Shown here: piece after piece, positions 27,280 through 37,019 of the stretch
Position numbering within the stretch: position 1 is the first letter of the stretch
Layout of the letters: each line of letters begins with the position of its first letter
Assembly: GCF_001721295.1 (NCBI RefSeq)
Contig: NZ_MDDS01000005.1
Location: forward strand, 1 to 64,000
From: Sphingomonas turrisvirgatae
GTDB taxonomy: Bacteria; Pseudomonadota; Alphaproteobacteria; Sphingomonadales; Sphingomonadaceae
DNA length: 64,000 nucleotides
Direction: 5' to 3'
Position numbers and translations under genes: made by a program
Notes under the pieces: model-generated
The model's database searches: none
The model's input: the letters and a program-made list of their open reading frames with translations, nothing else
What the model was told of the DNA's origin: nothing

Positions 27280-27882
27280 GTGGCGCCGCCGTCTCGCAGC
27301 ATGACCGCCGAGGAGCGGGCGCTGTGGGCGCGCGTGATCGCCAGCGTGACTCCGCTCAAGCGCGAGACGAGCATGGCGGCGCCACCGCCGCCACCGCCAC
27401 CGCCGCGGCCATCGCCACCGTCGGCTCCGATCGCTTCCAAGCCGGTCGCCAAGGCGCCGAAAGGCCGTGTGCCGCCGCCACGCCTGCCAGCGCCAAAAGC
27501 GGCAGCGCCGCGCGCCGCGACGCTGGACGGTGGTTGGGATCGCCGGCTCTCCCGCGGGCTCGTTTCGCCCGAAAGCAGCATCGATCTGCATGGCCATACG
27601 CTGTCGAGCGCACATGCGTTGCTTGACCGGGGACTGGATCGCGCGATTCTGCAGGGCGATCGCGTGCTGTTGCTCATCACCGGCAAGCCGCCGCGCCCCG
27701 AGTCCGAGCGGCCGCATGCGCGGGGCGCAATTCGTGCTGCCGTGGGGGACTGGCTGGCCGCTTCGCGCCATGCCGATCGGATTGCTGCGGTGCGCAACGC
27801 CCATCCGCGCCACGGTGGGCAGGGCGCGCTATATATTGTGCTGCGACGCGACAAAGACGTCGGCACCGCGCGAAAATCTTAA
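27280..27882 (+). CDS. Smr-domain endonuclease-like protein
   Basis: About 200 residues (GTG 27280) or 193 (ATG 27301). N-terminal helix MTAEERALWARVIASVTPL, a long Pro/Ala-rich linker and a C-terminal Smr domain: SIDLHGHTLSSAH (HxH-type LHGHT), VLLLITGKPPRP and HPRHGGQGALYIVLRR. Smr domains nick branched DNA or cleave RNA; the stand-alone type here is widespread in alphaproteobacteria and its substrate is not known. It directly follows mltA. Confidence 0.88.
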   Translation: MAPPSRSMTAEERALWARVIASVTPLKRETSMAAPPPPPPPPRPSPPSAPIASKPVAKAPKGRVPPPRLPAPKAAAPRAATLDGGWDRRLSRGLVSPESSIDLHGHTLSSAHALLDRGLDRAILQGDRVLLLITGKPPRPESERPHARGAIRAAVGDWLAASRHADRIAAVRNAHPRHGGQGALYIVLRRDKDVGTARKS

Positions 27883-27949
27883 CGCTTTGAACCTATGTTA
27901 GACCCGGAGGTCGCATCTCGCGGCCGCAAGGGGAGCGCGCGAATTCGCG

Positions 27950-29632
27950 ATGACTGGCGTTACGCTCAAAAGCCGTGCGATCGTGTTCGCGATCTGCGCC
28001 GGAGCGTTCGTGTTCATCCTCGCGCTCGCGACGACATGGCGCGGCGGGTTCGATGGTACCAACGCCACGCGCGCGCTGATGGCTGCGATCATTTGTGCGG
28101 TGATGTGCTGGGCCTATGCCGAGCGGACCATCGCCTCGACCGCAGGGGCGATCGATGCCGCGATCGACCGCATGGCACGTGCGGCAGGTGGGGATCTGGA
28201 AAGCCCGATTCCTGCCGAGGTCAGCGAATGTGTACCCCAGCTGTCCACCGCGATGGATGCGCTGTTCCGGCAGCTTCACGCCAATCTCGACAGCGTTCAG
28301 CGGCTTGCCCTGTTCGACCCGGTTACCGCGCTGCCCAATCGCGTCCATTTCCGCCGAAGCTGCGAGCAACTGCTGACTGACATGCCGCCCGACCGCACCG
28401 CGGCGCTGCTCTTCATCGATCTCGACCGGTTCAAGACGGTCAACGACACGCTCGGCCATGCGATGGGCGACCAGTTGCTGGCGATGGTCGCCAATCGCCT
28501 CCGCGCCGTCGTCGACCGTTTCGCTCGCGATGGCGAAGCGGCCATGCCGCTGATCGGGCGGTTGTCGGGCGACGAATTCACCATGTTCTTTCCAGCGCTG
28601 GCGCAAGTGCGCGAGGCGGAACGGATCGGACGCGGCATCCTTTTTGCATTGTCCGAGCCGTTCGACCTCGGCGATCACGAAGTCTCGATCGGCGCTTCGG
28701 TCGGCATTGCGTTGCGGCCGGAGCACGGCAGTACGCTGACCGACCTGATGCGCGCCGCCGATGCGGCCATGTATCATGCCAAGAGCAACGGGCGTGGCAG
28801 GGCCGAGCATTTCAGCGACCGCCTTGCGATCCAGATGGCGGATCGCGTTCAGTTGGAAAGCGAGCTGCGCGAAGCGGTGGAGCATGACCAGTTCAGCTTG
28901 GTCTACCAGCCGCAGATCGCGGCCGCGGACGGGCGGATCGTCGCCGCGGAGGCGCTGCTGCGCTGGCAACATCCCGAGCAGGGCGAGCGCTTGCCGAGCA
29001 GTTTCATCGCGCGCGCTGAGGAGACCGGCCTGATGGTCGAGATCGGCGAATGGGTGGTGCAGAGCGTCGCGCGCTCGATCGCGCGTTGGGGCGCGCTGGG
29101 CGTCGAGCAGCGGATGGCGGTGAATATCAGCCCGCGGCAACTGGACCATGCGGCCTTTTTCCGTCGCTTGCGAGAAGCGATGCATGACGCCGGCGCGCCT
29201 GCCAGGTTGCTCGAGCTGGAGATCACCGAAACGCTGGCCATGCATTGTTCGGACGAGGTGATCGACGCGATCGCCATGTTGCGGGCGGACGGGGCCAGTA
29301 TCGCGATCGACGATTTCGGCACGGGCTATTCCAACCTTGCCCGCCTACGCGACCTGCCGGTCGATCGCGTCAAGGTCGACCGCAGCCTGATCGAGCATGT
29401 CGCGGTAGAGGCCGAGGCGCGTACGATCGCACAGGCCGTTATCGGCCTGATCCATGGCCTGGGCTGTGAGGCAGTGGCGGAAGGGATCGAGACCCAGGCG
29501 CAGCTCGACGTGTTGCGCGTGATCGGTTGCGATGTGTTGCAGGGATTTGCAATCGCCCCGCCGATGGCGGAAGCCGACTTCCTGGCTTGGGCGCGGTCGG
29601 CACCCGGTGAGGCGATCCGCGCTGCCGGTTAG
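27950..29632 (+). CDS. membrane-bound GGDEF-EAL c-di-GMP protein
   Basis: 560 residues: two N-terminal membrane segments (about 8-28 and 40-58), a HAMP-like linker, a GGDEF domain and an EAL domain. The cyclase site reads SGDEF (residues 206-210) instead of GGDEF. The phosphodiesterase residues are all there: EAL at 334-336 in EALLRW, NIS, LEITE, DDFGTGYSN, KVDRSLI, AEGIET and LQGFAIAPPM. I expect a c-di-GMP phosphodiesterase, with the GGDEF half weak or regulatory, though SGDEF proteins can be active. No sensory domain other than the membrane part. Confidence 0.93.
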   Translation: MTGVTLKSRAIVFAICAGAFVFILALATTWRGGFDGTNATRALMAAIICAVMCWAYAERTIASTAGAIDAAIDRMARAAGGDLESPIPAEVSECVPQLSTAMDALFRQLHANLDSVQRLALFDPVTALPNRVHFRRSCEQLLTDMPPDRTAALLFIDLDRFKTVNDTLGHAMGDQLLAMVANRLRAVVDRFARDGEAAMPLIGRLSGDEFTMFFPALAQVREAERIGRGILFALSEPFDLGDHEVSIGASVGIALRPEHGSTLTDLMRAADAAMYHAKSNGRGRAEHFSDRLAIQMADRVQLESELREAVEHDQFSLVYQPQIAAADGRIVAAEALLRWQHPEQGERLPSSFIARAEETGLMVEIGEWVVQSVARSIARWGALGVEQRMAVNISPRQLDHAAFFRRLREAMHDAGAPARLLELEITETLAMHCSDEVIDAIAMLRADGASIAIDDFGTGYSNLARLRDLPVDRVKVDRSLIEHVAVEAEARTIAQAVIGLIHGLGCEAVAEGIETQAQLDVLRVIGCDVLQGFAIAPPMAEADFLAWARSAPGEAIRAAG

Positions 29633-29635
29633 GCG

Positions 29636-30754
29636 CTAGGCGAACACCCGCCGCAGGATGTCGGCATAGATCGCGGTTAGATCGTGCAGATCCGGGATTG
29701 CCACTGCCTCGTCGAGCTTGTGCATCGTTGCATTGACCAGGCCGAACTCGGCCACGGGGCAGATGCGCGACAGGAAGCGCGCGTCCGACGTGCCGCCGCT
29801 GGTCGAAAGCTCGGGCCGGAAACCAAGCCTCGCCTCGACCGCGTCCGAGATGACGTCGGACAACCTGCCCGGTTCGGTCAGGAACGCATCGCCATAGACG
29901 CGCCCGCGAACGATGGCGGCCGGCGCGTGCGTGTGGACGATCCGTTCGATCCGCTCGATCAGATCCTGACCGCGATGCCGATCGTTGAAGCGGATGCTTA
30001 TTCGCGCCGCCGCCTTGCCGGGGATGACGTTGGTGGCGCGATTGCCGACGGTCAGGTCGATGATTTCGATGTTCGACGGCTGGAACCAGTCGGTGCCCTC
30101 GTCCAGCACGATGCCGTCGATCTCGGCCAGCGCACGGACCAGCCGTGGAACCGGATTGTCGGCCAGATGGGGGTAGGCGACATGACCCTGCCGACCCGGC
30201 ACATCGATGTCGATGACGGTGGACCCGCGCCGGCCGATCTTAATCGTATCGCCAAGGCGCGCGCTGCTGGTGGGCTCGCCGACCAGGCAGAGGTCCGGGA
30301 TGAGGCCCGTCGCCTGCATCCGTTCGATCAGCGCGACGGTGCCATAGGTCGCCGGCCCTTCCTCGTCGCCGGTGATGATGAGGCTGACGGTGCCGGCGGC
30401 GGGCAGGTGAGCGAGCGCGGCGGTGAAGGCAGCAATCGCTCCCTTCATGTCGACCGCGCCCCGACCGTAGAGCAGATCGCCGCGCACCTGCGGATCGAAT
30501 GCGCTGGACGTCCAGCCCTCGCCCGGCGGCACCACATCGAGATGGCCGGCAAAGGCAAAATGCGGTCCGGCTCCGGCGCGGCGCACGGCCAGCAGATTCT
30601 CGACCGGACCGTCGGGCGCCTCGCCCGCTACGAACCGCTCGACCGTGAAGCCGATCGGGACGAGCGCCTGTTCCAGCACGTCGAACACAGCGCCTTGCGC
30701 CGGGGTAATGCTTTCGGCTGCGATCAGCGCGCTGGTGAGTTCGACGACGTCCAT
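29636..30754 (-). CDS. dapE: succinyl-diaminopimelate desuccinylase
   Basis: Zinc hydrolase of lysine/meso-diaminopimelate synthesis. 372 residues from ATG 30754 (MDVVELTSALIAAES). Ligands and catalytic residues: GHLDVVPPG (His, Asp), GRGAVDMKGAIA (bridging Asp), TGDEEGPA (catalytic Glu), VGEPTSS and a C-terminal TSGGTSDARF. The convergent GGDEF-EAL gene ends 4 bases away. The GST gene is just upstream on the same strand. Confidence 0.95.
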   Translation of the reverse strand: MDVVELTSALIAAESITPAQGAVFDVLEQALVPIGFTVERFVAGEAPDGPVENLLAVRRAGAGPHFAFAGHLDVVPPGEGWTSSAFDPQVRGDLLYGRGAVDMKGAIAAFTAALAHLPAAGTVSLIITGDEEGPATYGTVALIERMQATGLIPDLCLVGEPTSSARLGDTIKIGRRGSTVIDIDVPGRQGHVAYPHLADNPVPRLVRALAEIDGIVLDEGTDWFQPSNIEIIDLTVGNRATNVIPGKAAARISIRFNDRHRGQDLIERIERIVHTHAPAAIVRGRVYGDAFLTEPGRLSDVISDAVEARLGFRPELSTSGGTSDARFLSRICPVAEFGLVNATMHKLDEAVAIPDLHDLTAIYADILRRVFA

Positions 30755-30759
30755 CGCGA

Positions 30760-31425
30760 TCAGGCCGGGGCCTGCTCGAACTTCTCGATCACCCAGTCCT
30801 CGGCCTGCGCGCTGGCGATCCAGTCCTGCATGAAACGGTGGCCGAGCACTACCTGCATATAGGGTGGGGCAAAGCGCGCGACGGGCAGCGAATAGGTCAC
30901 GAGCCGGGTGACCACCGGCGCGAACATCACGTCCACCGCGCCGAATTCGCCGAACAGGAAATCGCCATCGCCACCATAGCGCGCCCGGGCCTGCGCCCAC
31001 AGCTCCATGATGCGCTGAATATCCTGCAGCACCTCGGCGCTCGGCATCTTGGGTTCGTAGACCTGGCGGATGTTCATGCTGTGCTCGCGGCGCAGGGCAG
31101 CGAAGCCGGAGTGCATTTCGGCCGCCATCGATCGGGCCATCGCCCGCGCGGCGCTGTCCTGCGGCCAGAACTTGTCGCCGCCGGACTTCTCGTTGAGATA
31201 TTCGACGATGGCGAGGCTGTCCCAAACCACGGCATCCCCATCCCACAGAATGGGGACCTTGCCCGAGGACGGCGCGAACTCGTCACCCTCGCGGCGCTTT
31301 TCCCATTCCTGATCGTACAGCGGGACGACCACTTCCTCGAACGGCAGGCCCGACAGCTTGCACGCGAGCCAGCCGCGCAGCGACCAGGAAGAATAGGCCT
31401 TGTTGCCGATGAAGAGCTTGAGCAT
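30760..31425 (-). CDS. glutathione S-transferase-like protein
   Basis: 221 residues. N-terminal thioredoxin-like domain (MLKLFIGNKAYSSWSLRGWLA, GKVPILWDGDAVVWDSLAI, where the Ser and the cis-Pro loop VPIL match GSTs) and an all-helical C-terminal domain (FLFGEFGAVDVMFAPVVTRL). Likely substrate unknown. An upstream in-frame ATG at 31464 exists, but homologues start at MLKLFIG (ATG 31425). dapE starts 5 bases after its stop, so both may be co-transcribed. Confidence 0.9.
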   Translation of the reverse strand: MLKLFIGNKAYSSWSLRGWLACKLSGLPFEEVVVPLYDQEWEKRREGDEFAPSSGKVPILWDGDAVVWDSLAIVEYLNEKSGGDKFWPQDSAARAMARSMAAEMHSGFAALRREHSMNIRQVYEPKMPSAEVLQDIQRIMELWAQARARYGGDGDFLFGEFGAVDVMFAPVVTRLVTYSLPVARFAPPYMQVVLGHRFMQDWIASAQAEDWVIEKFEQAPA

Positions 31426-31529
31426 GGCCGCGGGATAGCTGGGGCGGCGGAGCGGGGCAACCATGCCGACCCCTCTTGCGGCGCAGAAGATTCGCCGACA
31501 CCATGCCGACCGGGGATGGTGGGAATCAT

Positions 31530-33449
31530 ATGTTGCGATTGCGCGCGTCGGCGTTGGCGGTTGTCATGCTTGGCGGGACTGCGTCGTCGCAGACCGCGCC
31601 GGACCCGCGAGCGCCTTTACCGGCGGAGGCATTTGCCGAACTCCCGAAGGTGGAGCAGCCTCAAATCTCGCCGGACGGCACGCGCTTTGCGGCGAAGATT
31701 GCCATCAACGGCAAGCAATATCTGGCGATCATGCCGGTGGACGGAGGCAGCCGCACGCTCGTCGCCGCCGGCGAAGCGGACCTCAACTGGTGGCGCTGGG
31801 TCAACGATGCCTGGCTGATCGTCGGGATCGGCGACGAGCAGAATGTCGAGGGGCGGCCATGGTACATATCACGGGCGATCGGCGTCGAAGCGACGACGGG
31901 CAAGCCGCAGCCCATCGTCAATCGCATGGCTGCGCAGGACGCGGACGACGTGATCTGGATGGCGCGAGACGGTTCGGCCCGGGTCATGATCGCCTATCAG
32001 ACGTCGATCTACTCGGAGGAGGCCGGGTTCTGGCCGCGCGTCGATGAGGTCGACCTAGCGACCGGGAAGCGCAAGCAGGTGCAGGGGCCGCGCATCGGCG
32101 TGCTGTCCTGGTATGCCGATCCGCAAGGCGTGCTGCGCATGGGGATCGGCATCAGCGAGGACGGCCGATCCCGGCGCCTGCTCTATCGCGACACGGCAGA
32201 GGCGCCGTTCCGCACGATCGATCGCGCCAAAGGCAGCGAAAGCCGGCTCACCGTGCCGGCGATGTTCTTGCGCGACAAGCGCAAGGCCCTGATCATCGAC
32301 GACGATGAGGGCGGCTATTCAGCGCTGTACGAGCTGGACCTCACCACCCTGGAACGCGGCAAGCAGCTGATAGCGAGCAAGGGCTATGACATTGGCGGCC
32401 TCGTGCCGACCGAGGACGGCTTTGGGTATCTGGGCGTCTCGATTGAGGAGGATCGACCCGAAGTGCGGTGGACCGATGCCGAGATGAGCGCAATGCAGAC
32501 CAGGGTGAGTGCGCTGGTCAAAGGCGCGCAGGTCGAGATCGCCTCGCTCAGCAAGGATCGCTCGGTCGCGATTCTGCGCATCGGGGGCGCGGACGCGCCG
32601 GGCGCCTGGTACCTGTATCGGCTTAGCGAGAATGCGCTGACGTTGCTTGCCGAGAACAACGGCGTGATGGGAATGCGTCGGCTGCATCCGGTCAGGACGA
32701 TCCGCTACAAGGCGCGCGACGGGCTGGAAATCCCGGCGGTGATGACCCTGCCGCGCGGCCGTAGGGGAAAGCTGCCGCTGATCGTGATGCCGCACGGCGG
32801 ACCGTTCGCGCGCGATAGCGAGACCTGGGACTGGTGGCCGCAATTCCTGGCCGATCGCGGTTACGCCGTCATTCAACCCAACTATCGCGGTTCGTCCGGT
32901 TTCGGCACGCCTTTCACCAAGAAGGGGGAGGGGCAATGGGGCCTGGCAATGCAGGACGACCTGAATGACGCGGTGCAGGCGCTGGCCGATCTGGGCATCG
33001 CCGATTCCACGCGCGTCTGCATGGTCGGCGGCTCGTACGGCGGCTATGCTGCCATGCGAGCAGCTCAGCGTGACGGTGCAAAATATCGCTGCGCCGTGTC
33101 CTATGCCGGGGTGTCGGACCTCGGGCGCATGGTCGCGCACCAGCGCAACTTCCTGTTTTCAGGCTCCGGCACGGACTGGCTCAAGAAACAGGCGCCCGAC
33201 CTGCGGAGCGTCTCGCCCGTCAATTATCCCGAGCAGGTGTCGATCCCGCTGCTGTTGATGCATGGCGAGAAGGATCGCCGGGTGCCGATCATCCAGTCGC
33301 GCGTGATGGCCCAGAAGCTGAAAGCCGCTGGCAAGGACGTGACCTTCATCGCCCAGAAGGAAGCCGATCACTTCTTCAGCCGCGCGGAGGACCGCCTGGA
33401 GTTCCTGAAGGCGCTCGAGGCATTTCTGGCCAAGCACAACCCGGCCTGA
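31530..33449 (+). CDS. exported S9-family prolyl oligopeptidase-like peptidase
   Basis: 639 residues: signal peptide MLRLRASALAVVMLGGTASSQ, a beta-propeller region (QPQISPDGTRFAAKI and following blades) and a C-terminal peptidase S9 domain. The triad is visible: Ser502 in GGSYGGY, Asp582 in HGEKDRRVP and His614 in EADHFF. FVMPHGGP-type MPHGGPFARD forms the oxyanion region. Probably periplasmic dipeptidyl or oligopeptidyl hydrolase. The start at ATG 31530 is preceded by GGTGGGA. Confidence 0.92.
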   Translation: MLRLRASALAVVMLGGTASSQTAPDPRAPLPAEAFAELPKVEQPQISPDGTRFAAKIAINGKQYLAIMPVDGGSRTLVAAGEADLNWWRWVNDAWLIVGIGDEQNVEGRPWYISRAIGVEATTGKPQPIVNRMAAQDADDVIWMARDGSARVMIAYQTSIYSEEAGFWPRVDEVDLATGKRKQVQGPRIGVLSWYADPQGVLRMGIGISEDGRSRRLLYRDTAEAPFRTIDRAKGSESRLTVPAMFLRDKRKALIIDDDEGGYSALYELDLTTLERGKQLIASKGYDIGGLVPTEDGFGYLGVSIEEDRPEVRWTDAEMSAMQTRVSALVKGAQVEIASLSKDRSVAILRIGGADAPGAWYLYRLSENALTLLAENNGVMGMRRLHPVRTIRYKARDGLEIPAVMTLPRGRRGKLPLIVMPHGGPFARDSETWDWWPQFLADRGYAVIQPNYRGSSGFGTPFTKKGEGQWGLAMQDDLNDAVQALADLGIADSTRVCMVGGSYGGYAAMRAAQRDGAKYRCAVSYAGVSDLGRMVAHQRNFLFSGSGTDWLKKQAPDLRSVSPVNYPEQVSIPLLLMHGEKDRRVPIIQSRVMAQKLKAAGKDVTFIAQKEADHFFSRAEDRLEFLKALEAFLAKHNPA

Positions 33450-33458
33450 TCCGCCTGT

Positions 33459-34100
33459 TCAGACGCTGACTGCCTCCAGCACCGCAGCGCGCAGTTCGGC
33501 GATCCCTACGTTCTTCTCGCTCGAGGTGACGAGGATGTCGGGGTGCGCGGCTGGTCGTTTGCGGGCTTCGACCTCGGTCCTGGCGAGCACCTCGTCCGCC
33601 TCGGCGGCGCTGACCTTGTCGCGCTTGGTCAGCACGATGCGGTAGCTGACGGCGGCGGCATCGAGCATGTCGAGAATGTCGCGATCAACTTCCTTGATGC
33701 CGTGGCGGCTGTCGATCAGCACCAGCGCGCGCTTCAGCACATCGCGCCCGCGCAGGAAGTCGTTGACCAGGAATCGCCACTTCTTGACGACATCCTTCGG
33801 CGCCTTGGCAAAGCCATAGCCCGGCATGTCGACGAGGCGGAACTTCACCGGATCGCCGATGTCGAAGAAGTTCAGCTCCTGCGTGCGGCCGGGCGTGTTC
33901 GACGTGCGCGCAAGGCCGTTGCGACCCGCCAGCGCGTTGAGCAGCGAGGATTTGCCGACGTTCGACCGGCCCGCGAACGCCACTTCCGGCACCGTTGGAT
34001 CGGGCAGGAAGTGAAGCGCCGGCGCCGATTTCAGGAAGGCGACCGGACCTGCAAAGGTCTTGCGCGCCGTCTCGACCAGTTCGGGATCGAAATCGCTCAC
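33459..34100 (-). CDS. engB: ribosome biogenesis GTPase EngB/YihA
   Basis: Essential GTPase assisting late 50S assembly. 213 residues from a GTG at 34100 ([14 protein letters not shown]) that overlaps the yidC stop by 4 bases (GTGA). Motifs: GRSNVGKSS (G1), NTPGRTQ (G2), [10 protein letters not shown] (G3), TKRDK (G4) and VTSSEKNVG (G5). It follows yidC, the usual alphaproteobacterial order. Confidence 0.95.
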   Translation of the reverse strand: MSDFDPELVETARKTFAGPVAFLKSAPALHFLPDPTVPEVAFAGRSNVGKSSLLNALAGRNGLARTSNTPGRTQELNFFDIGDPVKFRLVDMPGYGFAKAPKDVVKKWRFLVNDFLRGRDVLKRALVLIDSRHGIKEVDRDILDMLDAAAVSYRIVLTKRDKVSAAEADEVLARTEVEARKRPAAHPDILVTSSEKNVGIAELRAAVLEAVSV

Positions 34101-35845
34101 TTCTTCCTCTTGGCAGCTTTGCCTTCGATCACGGCTCCGGCGGCGGGCGCTGGTTCCTTGAGCGCCGGGTGACGCATGTAGAGGAACTTCTGCTGCGCGA
34201 TGGTGAGCAGGTTCGAGGTGATCCAGTAGAGCTGGAGCCCGGCTGCGAACGGCGCCATCACGAACATCAGCACCCACGGCATCAGGCTGAACACCTGCTT
34301 CTGGACCTCGTCCATCGGCGCGGGGTTGAGCTTGAACTGCGCCCACATCGACAGGCCGAGCAGGATCGGCAGGACCCCGATGGCCAGGAATGCCGGCGGG
34401 TTGAAATCGAGCAGGCCGAACAGGTTGAGGATGTGCAGCGGATCGGGCGCAGACAGATCCTTGATCCACAGGATGAACGGCTGATGCCGCATCTCGATCG
34501 ACAGCATCAGGCACTTGTAGAGCGCGTAGAGGATCGGGATCTGAAGCAGGGTGGGGAGGCAACCCGCAAGCGGGTTGACCTTCTCGTCCTTGTACAGCTT
34601 CATGATCTCCTGCTGCTGGCGCGGCTTGTCGTCCTTGTAGCGTTCCTGCAGCGCCTTCATCTTGGGCTGAAGCGCGCGCATCGAGGCCATCGACGCGAAC
34701 TGACGCTGCGCAATCGGGAACAGCAGCGCACGGACGGTCAGCGTCAGGAGGATGATCGCCACGCCAAAATTGCCGACCATGCGGAACAGCCAGTTGAGGT
34801 AGTGGAAGATCGGCTTTTCGAAGATCTCGAACCAGCCCCAGTCGATCGCACGACCGAACTGGCTGATGCCGCCCTTTTCCTCATAGTCGTCGAGCAGGTT
34901 GATGTCCTTTGCGCCCGCAAAGAAGCGCGAGGTCTGCGTGACCATCTGGCCCGGGCCGACCTGCTGCGCGCTGGCCGGTTCGAACTGGGCCTGGGTGGCG
35001 CCGCCCGGCGCGGGGCGGAAGCTGAGCAAGCCCTTTGCGCCCTGATCGGGAACCAGCGCGGTCAGCCAGTAATGGTCGGTATAGCCGAGCCAGCCGCCCG
35101 TCGCATCGAAGCGCTGCGCGCCTTCCTCGGCGACGGTCTTGTAATCGACGCCGTAATTGACCGAGTTGTTGTAGGACGCGACCGGGCCGGCATGGATCGT
35201 CCAAGTATCGACGTCCTTGCCCGCGCCGTAGCGATAGAGATAGCCATAGGGCGCAATGCTGATCGCCTGAGGGCCCAGGTTCGCCACCTTTTGCCGCACG
35301 GTGAACATATAGCCGCTGTCGATCGCGAGCTCGATGATGAAGCGCTGCGAGCCGCTGGTTGCGGTCAGCGTCACCGGCGTGTCGACTGTCAGCCGGTTAC
35401 CGCTCGCCTGCCAGACCGTGTCTGGACCGGGCGCGGTGAGGCCCTGGCCGCTCCAGCCAAAGCCAGCGAAATAGGCGTCGCGCGTGCCCGACGGCGACAG
35501 CAGGCGGATGGGGTCGCTGTCCTTGGCGATCGTTTCCTTGTGCTTGACCAGCACCAGGTCGTCGATCCGCGCGCCCTTCAGGTTGATCGACCCCTTGAGC
35601 AGCGGCGTGTCGATGGCGACGCGCGGCGTTTCGGCAAGGACGATGCGACGGTCGCGGAGCGCAGCCGGCGAATCGGCAGCGGGATCGGCGCCGGGGTTCG
35701 GAACGACTTCCGTCTTGCCGCCCTTGACCTGCGTCGCCGGGGGCTGCGCCGTGGGGAAGAACTGATCGGCGACGAGCGGCCACGCGAACAGCAGCAGCGC
35801 CGCGATCACCGCGAAGAGCAGGAAATTCTTCTGGTCGTCTTTCAC
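34097..35845 (-). CDS. yidC: membrane protein insertase YidC
   Basis: Oxa1-family insertase for inner-membrane proteins, alone or with SecYEG. 582 residues: N-terminal anchor ([20 protein letters not shown]), a large periplasmic domain (about 55-340) and the conserved five-helix 60KD_IMP domain from [21 protein letters not shown], with the cytoplasmic [20 protein letters not shown] hairpin and a basic tail EGKAAKRKK. Co-transcribed in rpmH-rnpA-yidD-yidC-engB. Confidence 0.97.
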   Translation of the reverse strand: MKDDQKNFLLFAVIAALLLFAWPLVADQFFPTAQPPATQVKGGKTEVVPNPGADPAADSPAALRDRRIVLAETPRVAIDTPLLKGSINLKGARIDDLVLVKHKETIAKDSDPIRLLSPSGTRDAYFAGFGWSGQGLTAPGPDTVWQASGNRLTVDTPVTLTATSGSQRFIIELAIDSGYMFTVRQKVANLGPQAISIAPYGYLYRYGAGKDVDTWTIHAGPVASYNNSVNYGVDYKTVAEEGAQRFDATGGWLGYTDHYWLTALVPDQGAKGLLSFRPAPGGATQAQFEPASAQQVGPGQMVTQTSRFFAGAKDINLLDDYEEKGGISQFGRAIDWGWFEIFEKPIFHYLNWLFRMVGNFGVAIILLTLTVRALLFPIAQRQFASMASMRALQPKMKALQERYKDDKPRQQQEIMKLYKDEKVNPLAGCLPTLLQIPILYALYKCLMLSIEMRHQPFILWIKDLSAPDPLHILNLFGLLDFNPPAFLAIGVLPILLGLSMWAQFKLNPAPMDEVQKQVFSLMPWVLMFVMAPFAAGLQLYWITSNLLTIAQQKFLYMRHPALKEPAPAAGAVIEGKAAKRKK

Positions 35846-35863
35846 GTCAGTCCCCGGTTCACG

Positions 35864-36076
35864 TCACGGCACTGGATCGTAGCCGTGCCCGCCAAATGGA
35901 TGGCAGCGAAGGATGCGTCGCAGCGCCAGCCATCCCCCTTTGAGCGCGCCATAGCGGTTCAACGCCTCGATTGCATAGGCCGAACAGCTTGGCGCGAAGC
36001 GGCAACTGGGCGGGAGGATGCGCGAGGGGCCGAGTTGCCAGCTGCGTGCGATCAGGATGAGCAGGCGGGCGATCAT
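35864..36076 (-). CDS. yidD: membrane protein insertion efficiency factor YidD
   Basis: 70 residues. The invariant Cys-rich segment is intact: LPPSCRFAPSCSAYAIEALNRYG, then RRILRCHPFGGHGYDPVP at the C-terminus. YidD helps YidC-dependent insertion. The ATG at 36076 overlaps the rnpA stop by 4 bases and yidC follows after 18 bases. Confidence 0.96.
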   Translation of the reverse strand: MIARLLILIARSWQLGPSRILPPSCRFAPSCSAYAIEALNRYGALKGGWLALRRILRCHPFGGHGYDPVP

Positions 36077-36552
36077 TTGCGCAGGCGCGCCAGCGCCCTG
36101 GCCAGATCGGTGCGGAGCGCGGAAAAGTCGCGATCGTTGCCCACAGCGCGTCCGATCAGAACATGATCGCAGCCGCGAAACCCTTGTTCTGGAAGGATCT
36201 CTCGTGCGAGCTCGCGGAACCGCCGTTTCATGCGATTGCGCACGACCGCGTTGCCGACCTTCCGGGAAACGGTGATGCCGATCCGCATCGTCATGTCATC
36301 GTCGCCGCGCGCACGGACCAGCAATACGAACCCCGGCATCGGGGCGCGCTTTCCGGCATTCGCGGCGAGATAATCCTTGCGCTGAGTCAGCCGCGCAAGC
36401 GGGGCTGAAGTCAGGCGCTCAGCTTGTTGCGACCGCGCGCACGACGCGCCCGGATCACGTTGCGGCCGCCCGGAGTCGCCATCCGCGCGCGGAAGCCGTG
36501 CCGGCGCGCACGCACCAGGTTGCTCGGCTGAAAGGTCCGCTTCATCGTTCAT
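36073..36552 (-). CDS. rnpA: ribonuclease P protein component; frame encloses rpmH
   Basis: Protein subunit of RNase P (tRNA 5' maturation). The conserved part starts near [21 protein letters not shown] and has [25 protein letters not shown], the RNR motif. There is no ATG, GTG or TTG between that region and ATG 36552; from there the protein would be 159 residues with a roughly 46-residue, Ala/Arg-rich extension, and rpmH would be entirely inside it in another frame. The alternative is a CTG at 36414 overlapping the rpmH stop (CTGA), giving 113 residues, the usual size. AGGGA sits only one base before ATG 36552, better placed for rpmH. Confidence 0.85.
   Translation of the reverse strand: MNDEADLSAEQPGACAPARLPRADGDSGRPQRDPGASCARSQQAERLTSAPLARLTQRKDYLAANAGKRAPMPGFVLLVRARGDDDMTMRIGITVSRKVGNAVVRNRMKRRFRELAREILPEQGFRGCDHVLIGRAVGNDRDFSALRTDLARALARLRK
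36411..36545 (-). CDS. rpmH: 50S ribosomal protein L34
   Basis: 44 residues: [20 protein letters not shown], then the invariant [18 protein letters not shown] and the end NKLSA. AGGGA lies 7 bases before ATG 36545. First gene of the rpmH-rnpA-yidD-yidC-engB operon. It lies entirely within the open rnpA frame and the two in-frame ATGs are separated by four bases (AACG). Confidence 0.96.
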   Translation of the reverse strand: MKRTFQPSNLVRARRHGFRARMATPGGRNVIRARRARGRNKLSA

Positions 36553-36632
36553 TCCCTGAATATCAAAACGTAAAAGGGCCGCCACAGGGACGGCCTTGGA
36601 TGGCGCGCCTCTATGCAAAAGCAGCGTGGAAG

Positions 36633-36917
36633 TCAATTCGCGGCGAGCGTCTTGGCACGCTGGCGCCGCCGCCGGGCGCTGGCCCGCACGAGGACGCGAT
36701 CGAGAAAGGCGCCCACGCGCGGCCAGCGCGCCTTCATCCGAACGAAGCGGTGACGCGCCCAGACCGAATTGCGCAGGATCAGGACGAGTCCGGCGGTGGC
36801 CACGACCGTGCCGCCAGGACCGGGCAGGGGCGATACCAACGGCGCGACCACGGCGAACAGCAGCACGCCCAGCGCGAGCAGCGCGACGCGGATAACGGGA
36901 TGCGGCGGGCGGCGCAT
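36633..36917 (-). CDS. small PGPGW-type membrane protein
   Basis: 94 residues from ATG 36917 (start not certain; the frame is open to 36998). Two adjacent membrane segments (VIRVALLALGVLLFAVVAPLVSPLP and GTVVATAGLVLIL) around a PLPGPGG turn and a basic cytoplasmic tail ending RRRRQRAKTLAAN. It resembles the putative PGPGW transmembrane family. Function unknown. It lies upstream of rpmH on the same strand and diverges from comM. Confidence 0.7.
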   Translation of the reverse strand: MRRPPHPVIRVALLALGVLLFAVVAPLVSPLPGPGGTVVATAGLVLILRNSVWARHRFVRMKARWPRVGAFLDRVLVRASARRRRQRAKTLAAN

Positions 36918-37019
36918 CCAGCCGAGATGGGCAGGATGCCGTTTATCGCAAGTATCATTGCGATGAGCCGTTTCCTGCCGGCGAAAACTTGCTACCACCT
37001 GCCGAACAAAGGGGGAATC

